Source: Carya illinoinensis
Taxonomy: Eukaryota > Streptophyta > Magnoliopsida > Fagales > Juglandaceae
Direction of reading: 5' to 3'
NCBI RefSeq assembly: GCF_018687715.1
Contig: NC_056760.1
Span: 31,655,001-31,719,000, forward strand
DNA length: 64,000 nucleotides
Part shown: positions 47,014 through 56,542 of the stretch, in pieces
Position numbering within the stretch: position 1 is the first letter of the stretch
How the letters are laid out: every line of letters begins with the position of its first letter
Notes under the pieces: model-generated
Told to the model about the DNA's origin: nothing
The model's database searches: none
The model's input: only the letters and a program-made list of their open reading frames with translations
Translations under genes and position numbers: made by a program

Positions 47014-47037
47014 GAAAAAACGGCTTTTCTTGTAGTG
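47014..47037 (-). repeat. CACTA right terminal inverted repeat
   Basis: Inverse complement of the left terminus, ending TTGTAGTG, followed by the duplicated AAT. Confidence 0.93.
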
Positions 47038-47735
47038 AATGCATGAGTTCTAATAAAATTATGAATAGTCATATACGCCATAACAATTTTAACTTGCTTA
47101 TCATAAGGAAAATTTAGCATATGATGTAATATCTTTCATCTATTTTTCCAAACTCCAAATGTTCTCTCGATAGTGCATCTGAGTGATGAATATGCATGAT
47201 TAAATCTTTCACGCATAACCATTGGTCGAGGACCACAGTGAAAATCTGGTAGATGATATCGTTTCCTTCTGTATGGCCCCATGTATCTATTCATATGAGG
47301 ATATCCAGCATCTACCAAGTAATATTTACCTGCATACAATTTAGGATAATAAATCAAAAGTAATGCAAAAATCATTTATTATTTAATTAAAGTTCATTAA
47401 TGTCATTCTTATTAAATTCAAACCTCTAGGTGGATGAGGAAAGCACAATTCCTCTTTCCGAATAGCTTCCATAAAAATACGTGTATCATGTGTTGTTCAT
47501 TCCCATCCAGCCCAAACAAAAGTGAAACACATATGAAAATCACAAACTGCCATGATATTCTGAGTAGGTATGCCTTTTCTACCAATAAATAGAATTTGTT
47601 TTGTTGGAGAAATAGTAACTGGAACGTGGGTTCCATCAATAGCTCCAATACAATCTTTAAAGTATGGCCAATATCTCTCATCTTCAGGAATTGTCTTTTG
47701 GAATATCCTTAAATTCCCTATCAGTGGGGATTATA
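47038..47735 (-). pseudogene. Harbinger (DDE_Tnp_4) transposase, main fragment
   Basis: Minus-strand pieces match the Harbinger nuclease. An IGAIDGTH-like region lies in about 47600-47660 (frame shifted). YYLVDAGYPHMNRYMGPYR follows at about 47260-47320 and SSLRCTIERTFGVWKNR at about 47137-47190. A TGA at the Trp after WKNR and a frameshift between 47375 and 47418 disable it. The match then continues (VMAYMTIHNFIRTHA) to the CACTA boundary. Confidence 0.82.
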
Positions 47736-47737
47736 AT

Positions 47738-48159
47738 TGTTAAGCGACTCAGGAACCTAAGCAAGAATCAGTTCCTTGAGAAGAGGGTTAAGCCAGAGAG
47801 GCTTTAGTCTTTTGGTGTTTATCTCCTAATGGATCTTTGGAAATGAGGCAAGATGGAGTATGATTTGGTGATAGTATTCTGAGAGTATTTTGGGAAAACC
47901 AATCTTTTGGATGGTCCCTTGTTTTGGGGAAATGATTTCAAACTATTAACTCTTTTGGAAACTTGTTTGTGGAAGTATTATCTTTTGGGATTTTACATTG
48001 GTATCATGTTTAATTATTTGCCACCGTCCTTAAGTAGTTTAAGAATTTTTCCACTATGATTTACTACATATTGATAGATTATAGGTGCATTGAATCTTAC
48101 TATATGTCCCGACACTTCGGTCACCGTCCAATCCCAAGCAGAGGGCTGGAGGCATCACA
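47738..48159 (+). repeat. LTR fragment of the Tekay/Del-like family
   Basis: It matches about 13629-14028 (GCGACTCAGGAACCTAAGC to the LTR end TCACA), with an extra segment of about 60 bp near 47815. It lies beyond the nested DNA transposons and may be the remaining 3' LTR of the element that starts at 12734, or an independent remnant. Confidence 0.8.
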
Positions 48160-50352
48160 ATAAGACTCTTTGCCACCCACACTCTCTCTCCCCATGTTTG
48201 TTGCTATCAAGATAAAGGGAACTTATCAGCCTCCATCCCGTAACCCTAGTCTTCTACATAAGGTGGACTTTTAATTTAATTGCAAATATACCCTTACTGT
48301 TTAAGACAGGGCTCAAGTGTTATTTGACTAGTATTTCGTGGACTTGGTTTTATTATATTCAAAATGCTTATAGTGTTTTAACATGGGCTATTTAGTTTTA
48401 AGTTGGCTAGGCTTGATGTTTAAATTATACTTGTGCTATGATTATGTTAAAGGATTATTAAGTTAGACGTATTTGACATTAAGCCGATTATATTTTCAGA
48501 AAACTATTATATTGTGCTTTGAGTTGGGCTTGTGTTAAGTGAATTTTAAGTTAGATATGTTTTTTTCCTTGAGCTAGATTATATGTTTCCATAAAAACCC
48601 ATTATATTATGTTTTTCATGGGCTTGGTTTTTTATTAAATAAATATGCTTTTACATAAAATAAGTAAGTGGTTTAAAATATGTTATTAGGTATTAAATCA
48701 TGATTAACTATAACAAGTTTACAATAATTTTTAATATTAAAAGTATTAGGTATATTTTTATGAATCGGATGTTTCCACCAATTATTTTTATAAACTTAGA
48801 TAAAAAAAAATATATATATTATTGATATTTAAAAGATTAGATATTATATTAGTATTTAAATTGCAGGAATAAATAAGAAGTGTTTTAATTTTATTTGAAC
48901 GCTATAATCTGGTTAAGTCCATTTTATTTAACGACATTAGGGGATTGGCTTTGATAGATTTTATTATAACTATGTACTAAGTTGTGAATTTAAAATAAAG
49001 AAATATATTAAAAATATTTAAATGATATCATTATTTATTAAGATTTCTTGTAAAGATTAAATAATTATGTTAAGTATAAGAAAGTAAATCTATTTCAAGA
49101 ATTTAGGTTTTCATGACTTATTTTAACGGAATTGAATTAGCCTAGTATTTTATTAAATTATAATATATTTAATTAACTTTGTGATTCAATGATTTTGTAT
49201 GAAACATGATGTGTATTAAATTATTCTCCATGGTATGAATCAATCAAGTAGAATATTACTGCACGTTATCTTAGACAGATATAGTAATATTTAATACTTC
49301 ATATAGGTGATGAACTTCGAAATAAGATTTAGGAAGCAACACAACGAGATAAGTAAATTTGATTACAAATTAGGATCATCACATGTTAGCTTAGATAAAT
49401 TATTATTAAAGCCAATTCTTGATAGACTCTTTTACGTATCACATATGTCACATTTTATGCAAACATGTCATCTAGCATAGCATACGATCATGTCATTTCA
49501 CATCATATTCTGATTCAGAAATTATAATTATGTACGTATGATGTCATGCATCTCATGTGCATAAGACACACAAGCTTTTTATGATCAAGTTACATAAGTT
49601 TTCTATCAAGTGTTAGATAAGATAAGTTTTATGATGGCCATTTAGATGCATGGTACCAATACAATTGTATAGGTAGTCGTGCAAGCCATGGACATAAGTG
49701 TAGTCTGCCATAATATGCTAGAATACTATTAGCGGTTCTCCTTGTGGCCACAGGATATGGGGCAAGTGCACAACCTTGCATACAAGGTTAAGTGTGTTAG
49801 GTAGTATGATAAATAAGATAAGTCAGATAATTTAAGATAAGTCAACATAAGTATATGTATGAATGAGCATAAATTTAAATTCTCAGCATAAAATGTTTTA
49901 TGAAAAGTCCTATATTTATTACGTTTATGTTGTGATGAATTTCTTACTGAGTTTTCGACTCATTTCAGTTTTCTTTCATATTTTTAACCACCTAGATGAG
50001 GATGATGATCAGTACAAGTAGGCAGGCCAAGATTAGAAAGAGCAGACCATAAATTTAGTGACCTTATTGTGTGATATTTCTAGTTTAGTCAGTTCGAGAA
50101 TCTTGGTTATGTTTTGTTAAGATAGTTTATTTTATAAACTCTTTTAAGTGATGAACAATATTTTATTAAATTTGCAAGTCTCTTACCTACATGTACATAA
50201 GCACATGACATTCCTAACCTTATGAAAGGGGTTGTTACGTAAGCATCACCCCCCATCAAAGTGTCATTCAAATCCATACCTCACCTTCCAAAAGTCTAAT
50301 AGACGTGCAAGGCATCATTTCATTCACTTCACCACCATTAAGAGCCTTATAA
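48160..50352. other. AT-rich region with an LTR-like remnant, no gene
   Basis: 48160-49400 is plain AT-rich DNA. 49400-50256 resembles a gypsy LTR in composition and phrases (GGTAGTCGTGCAAGCCATGG, CTGAGTTTTCGACTCATTTC). I found no second copy in the window, so the assignment is weak. Confidence 0.35.
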
Positions 50353-50508
50353 TCATCGCACAAACGCCAAGACCCATAGCTTTTCTAACCAAAAGGGTAG
50401 GGGAGGAGTAAGGGCTATGGTTGTTTGAATCACCCCACCCCAGTTGGCCAAAAGTTCCTTAACAATTTTTTCAATCTCATCTTTTTGGAAGAAGGGATAA
50501 CGATAGGA
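50353..50508 (-). pseudogene. Short Ty3/gypsy RT fragment
   Basis: The minus strand reads YRYPFFQKDEIEKIVKELL, the conserved start of gypsy RT, followed by degenerate sequence to a TGA. It is a remnant of a family different from the neighbour at 50586. Confidence 0.6.
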
Positions 50509-50585
50509 TCTCATAAATGTGTTTAGTTCCTATGTAGAGGACTATGGAATGTCTCAAATGTTTAACAGAGAATGGGTAAACCTTA

Positions 50586-51383
50586 TGATGTGAACCTCAA
50601 TCGACTCGCTTTGAGACCCAACAACAATATTGGAAAACAAACCCAAGAACGCCAAACTCAAGTCTATGGATGGAGAATTTAGACCCGTTGAAATCTCGTT
50701 CCAAGAACCTAGATTATATTAAAATCTAGACCCAATGAAATCCCGTCTCAAGAACCCAAATTACAAGGAGGAACGCCACAAAGGTTGTGATTTACCTTTG
50801 ATAAGTTCAAGAGTTCAATTAAGAACACGAGGAGAAAACTCACTCACAATGAAAATTCAATAAAAAAATGTCTTACCTCTCAAATGAGGCTACAAGTGCC
50901 TTAAATAAACAATTCCCAAAACCCTAAAGGAATAGTGCCGCGGGTACTGTAGCGTGAACAGTGCCGCGCTACAGTAACTTCTAAAACCCTAGTTCACATA
51001 AATTAATAACTTTCCGAATATGCCCTTGGCCAAAATACAAGGCCTTCCCAAAAACCCTAGTTCATTAGAAATAAGACATATGGGCTAGACATCTCCCAAG
51101 CCCAATTATTCTAGAATAATTCCTTTGACTAATAAAATAAGTCATTTCAATGAAATAAATAAGTCCATGGTCTTTAATAACAATCGGCTCAAGTCGTGTC
51201 TTCCATAGCTTGGATTAAGTAGATCAAAACTGGTTCTCATTCTTTCAAGCCCATCATGTGTGTTAGGCTCTTGCTAGTTTCATCCCAATTGGATTGCACC
51301 AATTCTTGCATTGCTCCCTTAATCTTCGTGGCTCTTAATCTTGTAATTGATCCTTAAGACTTGGTCCACCTTGGGGCCCATCA
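50586..51383 (-). repeat. 3' LTR of family-B element
   Basis: 798 bp, TGATGTGAACC at its left edge and GGGGCCCATCA at its right. It contains a 60-bp segment absent from the other LTR (near 51165-51228). Confidence 0.95.
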
Positions 51384-53848
51384 TTCCCCCTCTCCTCAAA
51401 AGGATTCGACCTCGAATCTCCACCTGGATCAAAGGGAAAAAGATCAGTAACAATGAAGATAGCAAACACGTGATACATACCTGGAAGATCCACTAGGTAT
51501 GAAATATCATTAATTTTATCAAGAATTTGGAAATGTCCATCCAAGCTACTTCTGTCATCCACAAACAAAAGTATTAGAGTTAAATGAGTAAGTGGATTAA
51601 AATCATAAACAACTTTAAAAGGAGAATATGAAGTAGTAGTATGCAACGTCCTATTATATGCAAACTCTTTAAATGGCAAACAATCCTCCCAAGTTTTTAA
51701 ATTCTTATGAAGAACAGTGCATAAGAGCTGGGTATTAGAAACAATCCTCCTAGGTACACCATGAAGTCGCACTATCCCCCTGAAAAATAAGTTAGCTATG
51801 TTTGTGGTATCATCAATTTTATGACATGGAATGAAATGTGACATTTTACTAAATCTATGCACAACCACAAAAATAGAATCACTACCACTTTTAGTTGTAC
51901 GCAGCCCCAAAACAAAGTCCATAGATATGCCTACCAATGGTTTACTAGGAACGGGTAAGGGTGTATACAACCAATGTGGCAAAACATTAGACTTGGCCTT
52001 CCTACATGTAATGCACATGCCACAAATGCAATTGACGTCTCTTTTCATCTTAGGCCAAAAGAAATGTTCATCCAACAATTCAATGAATGGCAAATGATAC
52101 TCCCACAAACGTTCATGAAACACATCTAAGGTTTTCTTTGTACCAAAATGACCATTCCAATTATATGCAAATTCAATGAATGGTAAGTAGTACTCCCACC
52201 AATGGTCATCCAACACGTCTAAAATCCTCTTTATATCAAAATTTCCCAACAGACCACATCCATGCACAAGCAACTCACGCATAAGACTAGTAGGCACACA
52301 AAATCTTTTCTCTCTAAACAAGTACCAATCTAGTCTATATAAATGAGAAAACGATGCTTTCTTACGTACTCCATACACACTAGTCATGCCATCATCATTA
52401 ACAAACAAGTTCTTATCATATTTAAGTCTCAATAACTTTGCATCTATAATGATGACAAGGACGTACCTTATTGCATAAGCATCAACCACAAAATTTTCTT
52501 TACCTTGTGTGTACTTAGTTACATAAGGAAATGTCTCAATGAGTTGCACCCACTTGTCATGCATTCTATTCAACTTACAGTGTCCTTTCAAGTGCGTCAA
52601 GGACTCATGTTCTTCAAAGAAAGGTCGAGTAGGGATTGTCGCACTTGGTATAAAATCAATGTAATGCTCTATCTCTCTAATAGATGACAATCCGCTAAAC
52701 ACTCCGCTAGGAATTACGACCTTATATCTCTGCAACAAAGAGATAACAATACTAGGCAAAGATTCATTAAATCCGTTAGTAGTAAAATTCGCCTTAGCAT
52801 AAAAACTCACTTCTCTCTTTGCTTTTCTCTCACTTTCTTCACTCCAGCTTTTCTTTTCACTCTCATTTTTCTTTTCACTCTCTTTTTTTCTTTCACTCTC
52901 TTTTTCCTTTTCACTCTCTCTCTTTGCTTCAGTCTCTTTATTCTTTTCACTCTCTATTTTTTCTTCACTCTCTTTTTCCTTTTCACTCTCTTTTTTCTTT
53001 TCACTCTCTCTCTTTGCTTCAGTCCCTTTATTCTTTTCACTCTCTATTTTTTCTTCACTCTCTTTTTCCTTTTCACTCTCTTTTTTCTTTTCACTCTCTC
53101 TCTTTGCTTCAGTCTCTTTATTCTTTTCACTCTCAATTTTTTTTTCACTCTCTTTGTTCTTTTCACTCTCTCCTTCTCTTGAGGTTTTGGCCTCACTATT
53201 TCTTTTTTGATCAACCTCACCTTTCAACTTCAGTTGGTCCTCATGGACCTGTGTTGGAGTTAAAGGAGCAAGTTTGATTCTTTTTCCATCCTTTTCAAAA
53301 CTGTACATGTTTCTAAACCCATCATAGATCACTCTCCTATCACACTGCCACGACCTCCCCAACAAAATATGGCCAGCATGCATAGGCACAACATCACAAA
53401 GTACTTGCTTATTTATCCTAACCTCCCCACAATCATTCAACCACTGCAACTTGTATGGTCTAGGGTGTTTCAAAGTAGGTAGATTCAATTTCTCAACTAA
53501 AGTAGTGGTAGCAACATTAGTACAACTCCCTCCATCAATAATCATACTACATACCTTGTTGTTGATGTGGCATCTAGTACGAAAAATGTTCTCTCTTTGC
53601 TGCTCTATACCATCCATCTTAAATTCTGTATTGGGAGCACGCCTAACAAGAGACTCGCCATACTCTTCATTCTTATTGTACCTATTCTCAATACTAGGCT
53701 CACATCTCCTCCTATCTCTCCCACTTTGCAAATTTCTAATCAATGCACCTTGTTGTTCCATCTTATACATCACTTCCCCCAACTTCAAATTTAACCTTTC
53801 AAACTTTTGTTGCATGGACTGCAACAAAAAGAATGAATTGTCTGACAT
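51335..53848 (-). CDS. Family-B fused protein: protease plus RNase H and integrase fragments
   Basis: An uninterrupted 837-codon frame on the minus strand from ATG 53848, running into the 3' LTR. Residues 1-75 are a gag N-terminal remnant. 96-200 form a retropepsin with IIDGGS (Asp105) and HILLGR. 219-345 are Lys/Glu/Ser repeats. 346-409 are the region before and at the start of RT. At about 410 the frame jumps to the RNase H end (HESLTHLKG). 526-590 hold the integrase H2C2 start and one and a half chimeric modules. 609-616 carry CGMCITC. 640-704 are part of the integrase core with SMDF. A second jump at about 704 removes the remaining catalytic Asp and Glu. 715-837 are the pol tail. Protease may be functional; RT, RNase H and integrase cannot be. 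An open frame of this length after such deletions is notable. Confidence 0.85.
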   Translation of the reverse strand: MSDNSFFLLQSMQQKFERLNLKLGEVMYKMEQQGALIRNLQSGRDRRRCEPSIENRYNKNEEYGESLVRRAPNTEFKMDGIEQQRENIFRTRCHINNKVCSMIIDGGSCTNVATTTLVEKLNLPTLKHPRPYKLQWLNDCGEVRINKQVLCDVVPMHAGHILLGRSWQCDRRVIYDGFRNMYSFEKDGKRIKLAPLTPTQVHEDQLKLKGEVDQKRNSEAKTSREGESEKNKESEKKIESEKNKETEAKRESEKKKESEKEKESEEKIESEKNKGTEAKRESEKKKESEKEKESEEKIESEKNKETEAKRESEKEKESERKKESEKKNESEKKSWSEESERKAKREVSFYAKANFTTNGFNESLPSIVISLLQRYKVVIPSGVFSGLSSIREIEHYIDFIPSATIPTRPFFEEHESLTHLKGHCKLNRMHDKWVQLIETFPYVTKYTQGKENFVVDAYAIRYVLVIIIDAKLLRLKYDKNLFVNDDGMTSVYGVRKKASFSHLYRLDWYLFREKRFCVPTSLMRELLVHGCGLLGNFDIKRILDVLDDHWWEYYLPFIEFAYNWNGHFGTKKTLDVFHERLWEYHLPFIELLDEHFFWPKMKRDVNCICGMCITCRKAKSNVLPHWLYTPLPVPSKPLVGISMDFVLGLRTTKSGSDSIFVVVHRFSKMSHFIPCHKIDDTTNIANLFFRGIVRLHGVPRRIVSNTQLLCTVLHKNLKTWEDCLPFKEFAYNRTLHTTTSYSPFKVVYDFNPLTHLTLILLFVDDRSSLDGHFQILDKINDISYLVDLPGMYHVFAIFIVTDLFPFDPGGDSRSNPFEERGNDGPQGGPSLKDQLQD
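52917..53187 (-). repeat. Coding minisatellite, three 90-bp units
   Basis: The unit starts recur at about 52919, 53009 and 53099 (TCTCTTTGCTTCAGTC on the plus strand). Each unit encodes 30 residues rich in Lys, Glu and Ser (SEKNKETEAKRESEKKKESE). The frame is kept. The plus-strand family copy has a related but irregular spacer at 11110-11400. Confidence 0.85.
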
Positions 53849-53869
53849 CCCCTTTGGTTATGAGTCACT

Positions 53870-54750
53870 TTAATGAGACATTGTATGTGCTGCACAAAAA
53901 AAGAATGTTAGTGGAAAAAGACCTCACACGCTCTCCCTCACGTGTTTACACTCAAATAATGGCACTCCACTCGTGTTTCACTCTTAATTGGCTTTTTCCC
54001 GATAATGATCTCACATTCTCTTGTCTTTTACCTCAAGAGTTTTCCCACTCAAGTTCTTTCAAAACTAATTGAACTAAATCAAGACAATACAACCTTGTTT
54101 TATCCCAACTAATAATTAGATCCAAGAAACAAGAACAAGAGAAACACGGAATGAATAAAATGACAAGGGAATCAAGGAAATTATTGGAATGGAAGGGTAA
54201 CTATAAGAGAAGATACCAACTAGAAAGAGGTAACAAGAGGTAATTCAGCCCCTTTAAGGACAAGACCCAATCAACAAATTTCTTTCTTTCTCTTTTATTG
54301 TAACTATATAGCAACCACTGAATATGCTACCTCTACTTTCCTTCTCTCTCCCTTTTTTTTTTTTGAAATTTTTTTTTTTTCGAATTTTTTTTTTCTTTTC
54401 CTTTCTTTTCTTTTCTTTTCCTTTCCTTTCTTTTCCTTTCTTTTCTTTTCTTTTCTATTCCTTTCTTTTCTTTTCCTTTCTTTTCTTTTTCTTTTCTTTT
54501 CTCAAAAATTCAACCACAAACAGGAATATTCAATTGTGATAATCAAACAATTGAATTCAAACACATACAAATTGGCAAGGAAATAGAAGGAAATCAATGA
54601 AACCCTAGATGGTGCAAATTTTGGCAGCCCTAGGAAAAATGAATTTTTGTGCTTTTTTTTTTTTTTTTTTGGGCAATTCTAGAACATTGAAGCCCTAGAA
54701 TTAACAATACAATAAATAAAAAGATAGAATCAGACCTGATTGGAAACCTT
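53870..54750 (-). other. Family-B leader (5' untranslated internal region)
   Basis: No coding content. It has a TTTTC-type microsatellite tract at about 54350-54505 and a second T run at 54652-54670. It corresponds to 9573-10517. Confidence 0.65.
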
Positions 54751-54763
54751 GCTCTGAATACCA
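54751..54763 (-). promoter_or_regulatory. Primer-binding site (tRNA-iMet type)
   Basis: The minus strand reads TGGTATTCAGAGC, two bases inside the 5' LTR, with the same additional T as in the copy at 9560. Confidence 0.75.
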
Positions 54764-54765
54764 AA

Positions 54766-55503
54766 TGATGTGAACCCCAATCGACTCGCTTTGAGACCCA
54801 ACAACAATATTGGAAAACAAACCCAAGAACGCCAAACTCAAGTCTATGGATGGAGAATTTAGACCCGTTGAAATCTCGTTCCAAGAACCTAGATTATATT
54901 AAAATCTAGACCCAATGAAATCCCGTCTCAAGAACCCAAATTACAAGGAGGAACGCCACAAAGGTTGTGATTTACCTTTGATAAGTTCAAGAGTTCAATT
55001 AAGAACACGAGGAGAAAACTCACTCACAATGAAAATTCAATAAAAAAATGTCTTACCTCTCAAATGAGGCTACAAGTGCCTTAAATAAACAATTCCCAAA
55101 ACCCTAAAGGAATAGTGCCGCGGGTACTGTAGCGTGAACAGTGCCACGCTACAGTAACTTCTAAAACCCTAGTTCACATAAATTAATAACTTTCCGAATA
55201 TGCCCTTGGCCAAAATACAAGGCCTTCCCAAAAACCCTAGTTCATTAGAAATAAGACATATGGGCTAGACATCTCCCAAGCCCAATTATTCTAGAATAAT
55301 TCCTTTGACTAATAAAATAAGTCATTTCAATGAAATAAATAAGTCCCAATTGGTTCTCATTCTTTCAAGCCCATCATGTGTGTTGGGCTCTTGCTAGTTT
55401 CATCCCAATTGGATTGCACCAATTCTTGCATTGCTCCCTTAATCTTCGTGGCTCTTAATCTTGTAATTGATCCTTAAGACTTGGTCCACCTTGGGGCCCA
55501 TCA
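54766..55503 (-). repeat. 5' LTR of family-B element
   Basis: 738 bp, with the same ends as 50586-51383, followed by TSD CCTTA. Confidence 0.95.
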
Positions 55504-55508
55504 CCTTA

Positions 55509-56542
55509 CTTCGAGGGGAGGGGCCTCTAGAAGAATTTAAGAAGGAAATCAGAAGATTCATAATCTTTAGGATTAAACGCACACAGCGGTTACATCCCCC
55601 ATATAAAGGGTAGTAGTAACAAACTAAGGTTGGGTTTAGCCACTAAGATTGATCATCTCAAAAATAAAATTTTCATCTCATCATTACAACTTTTTAAAAT
55701 CTTTATACAAAATATAATAAACAATTCAATTTTTTCTTTTAACTTTTTTAAATTTCAAAATAATAATATTATTAAAATATAATATTTTAATATTTTCTCT
55801 TAAAACTTAAAATTTTCATCTGAGAATTCTCAATGACGAAATCAAACCTAAAGGTTTTGCAAATACAACCAGTGGTAAGATTGTTCTAAAACAACAGACA
55901 ACATGATAAAAACAAATCACCTAACCATACTACTGAAATGGACTACTAATAACCAAGCAGGGACCAATTACAAACCCCAATCCAACCCGTTACAAATCCT
56001 CTAGCCCATTCTTCTGCGTCCAACCCGTTACAAACCCCAATCCACAATCAAATTGCCATTCCCTCCGATGCACCCTTCAACGCCTAACTCTCGTTGTTCT
56101 TTCTCGAAATCTCGTTACAATTTTCAAGATTGAACCCACTCTTGGACTTTTGTGTACCAAGTTTCGTCTGTAAATTCACGTAAAAGGGAACACAAATGTA
56201 CATGACAGAGAATATAGTCGGACAGCAAGCTTGATCATATTAACCCACCCATTAAGTAGACATTTGCACTTTAATCATAACATGCATGAAATAGCACCAT
56301 ATACTTTACAATCATATTGAGGTATACAATGCCACGAGAACTTTTCTCTTGATTATCTCCTCAGTGCTGACTCTCTCATATTTCTACTTTTAACAGTTGT
56401 AATAAAACAGGATGTAGAAAGACTCGCAGCTTACTAATATATATACCCTCTAATCTGATGGACATGGTAACAGGGGAGAAGTGAACTGTACAGGAAGCCC
56501 GTGGCAATTTTGAAAGGAGAGGGGTATCTGCATCTGTTAATA
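55509..56542. other. Intergenic region downstream of the ACR10-like gene, with a MITE-like element
   Basis: 55631-55850 is an AT-rich segment beginning GGGTTTAGCC and ending with AAATCAAACCTA, with ATCTCATCATTACAACTTTTT inside. It resembles the elements at about 60580-60700 and 62265-62470. The remainder up to the stop codon probably contains the gene's 3' untranslated region. Confidence 0.45.

Larger units (their letters stand above)
16880..47037 (+). mobile_element. CACTA (En/Spm) transposon carrying nested retrotransposons
   Basis: Left terminus CACTACAAGAAAAGCC at 16880 and its inverse complement ending at 47037 form the inverted repeats. The flanking triplets are AAT (16877-16879) and AAT (47038-47040), the 3-bp duplication typical of this superfamily. 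Inside, in the usual order, are a TNP2-type transposase (21759-23775) and a Transposase_24-type gene (43018-44460), both plus strand. Removing the nested inserts (about 23776-31651 and 32834-40593) leaves about 14.5 kb, a normal size for a plant CACTA. Confidence 0.93.
16416..47737 (-). mobile_element. PIF/Harbinger transposon remnant, split by a CACTA element
   Basis: Minus-strand transposase fragments flank the CACTA insertion on both sides. The left terminus is inferred at GTGCATGTTTGGGG (16416), preceded by TTAA, which fits the 3-bp TWA target preference of the superfamily. The right terminus is missing, because the similarity ends where a gypsy LTR fragment starts at 47738. Confidence 0.65.
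50586..55503 (-). mobile_element. Family-B Ty3/gypsy deletion derivative with LTRs and TSD
   Basis: LTRs at 50586-51383 and 54766-55503 are flanked by the direct pentamer CCTTA (50581-50585 and 55504-55508). Minus-strand order: 5' LTR (right), PBS, leader, one long frame, PPT (GAGGAGAGGGGGAA at 51384-51399), 3' LTR (left). The LTRs are nearly identical apart from a 60-bp indel, so the insertion is fairly recent. It lacks most of gag, RT and RNase H, and part of the integrase, so it must have moved with help from another element. Confidence 0.96.

Noticed and set aside
46364..47117. Two ORFs (161 and 109 codons) at the CACTA right end
   Set aside because: They lie in the subterminal repeat array, and the second crosses the transposon terminus into flanking DNA.
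52819..53277. 152-codon plus-strand ORF of Phe/Ser/His repeats
   Set aside because: It is the antisense of the Lys/Glu/Ser minisatellite of the family-B frame.
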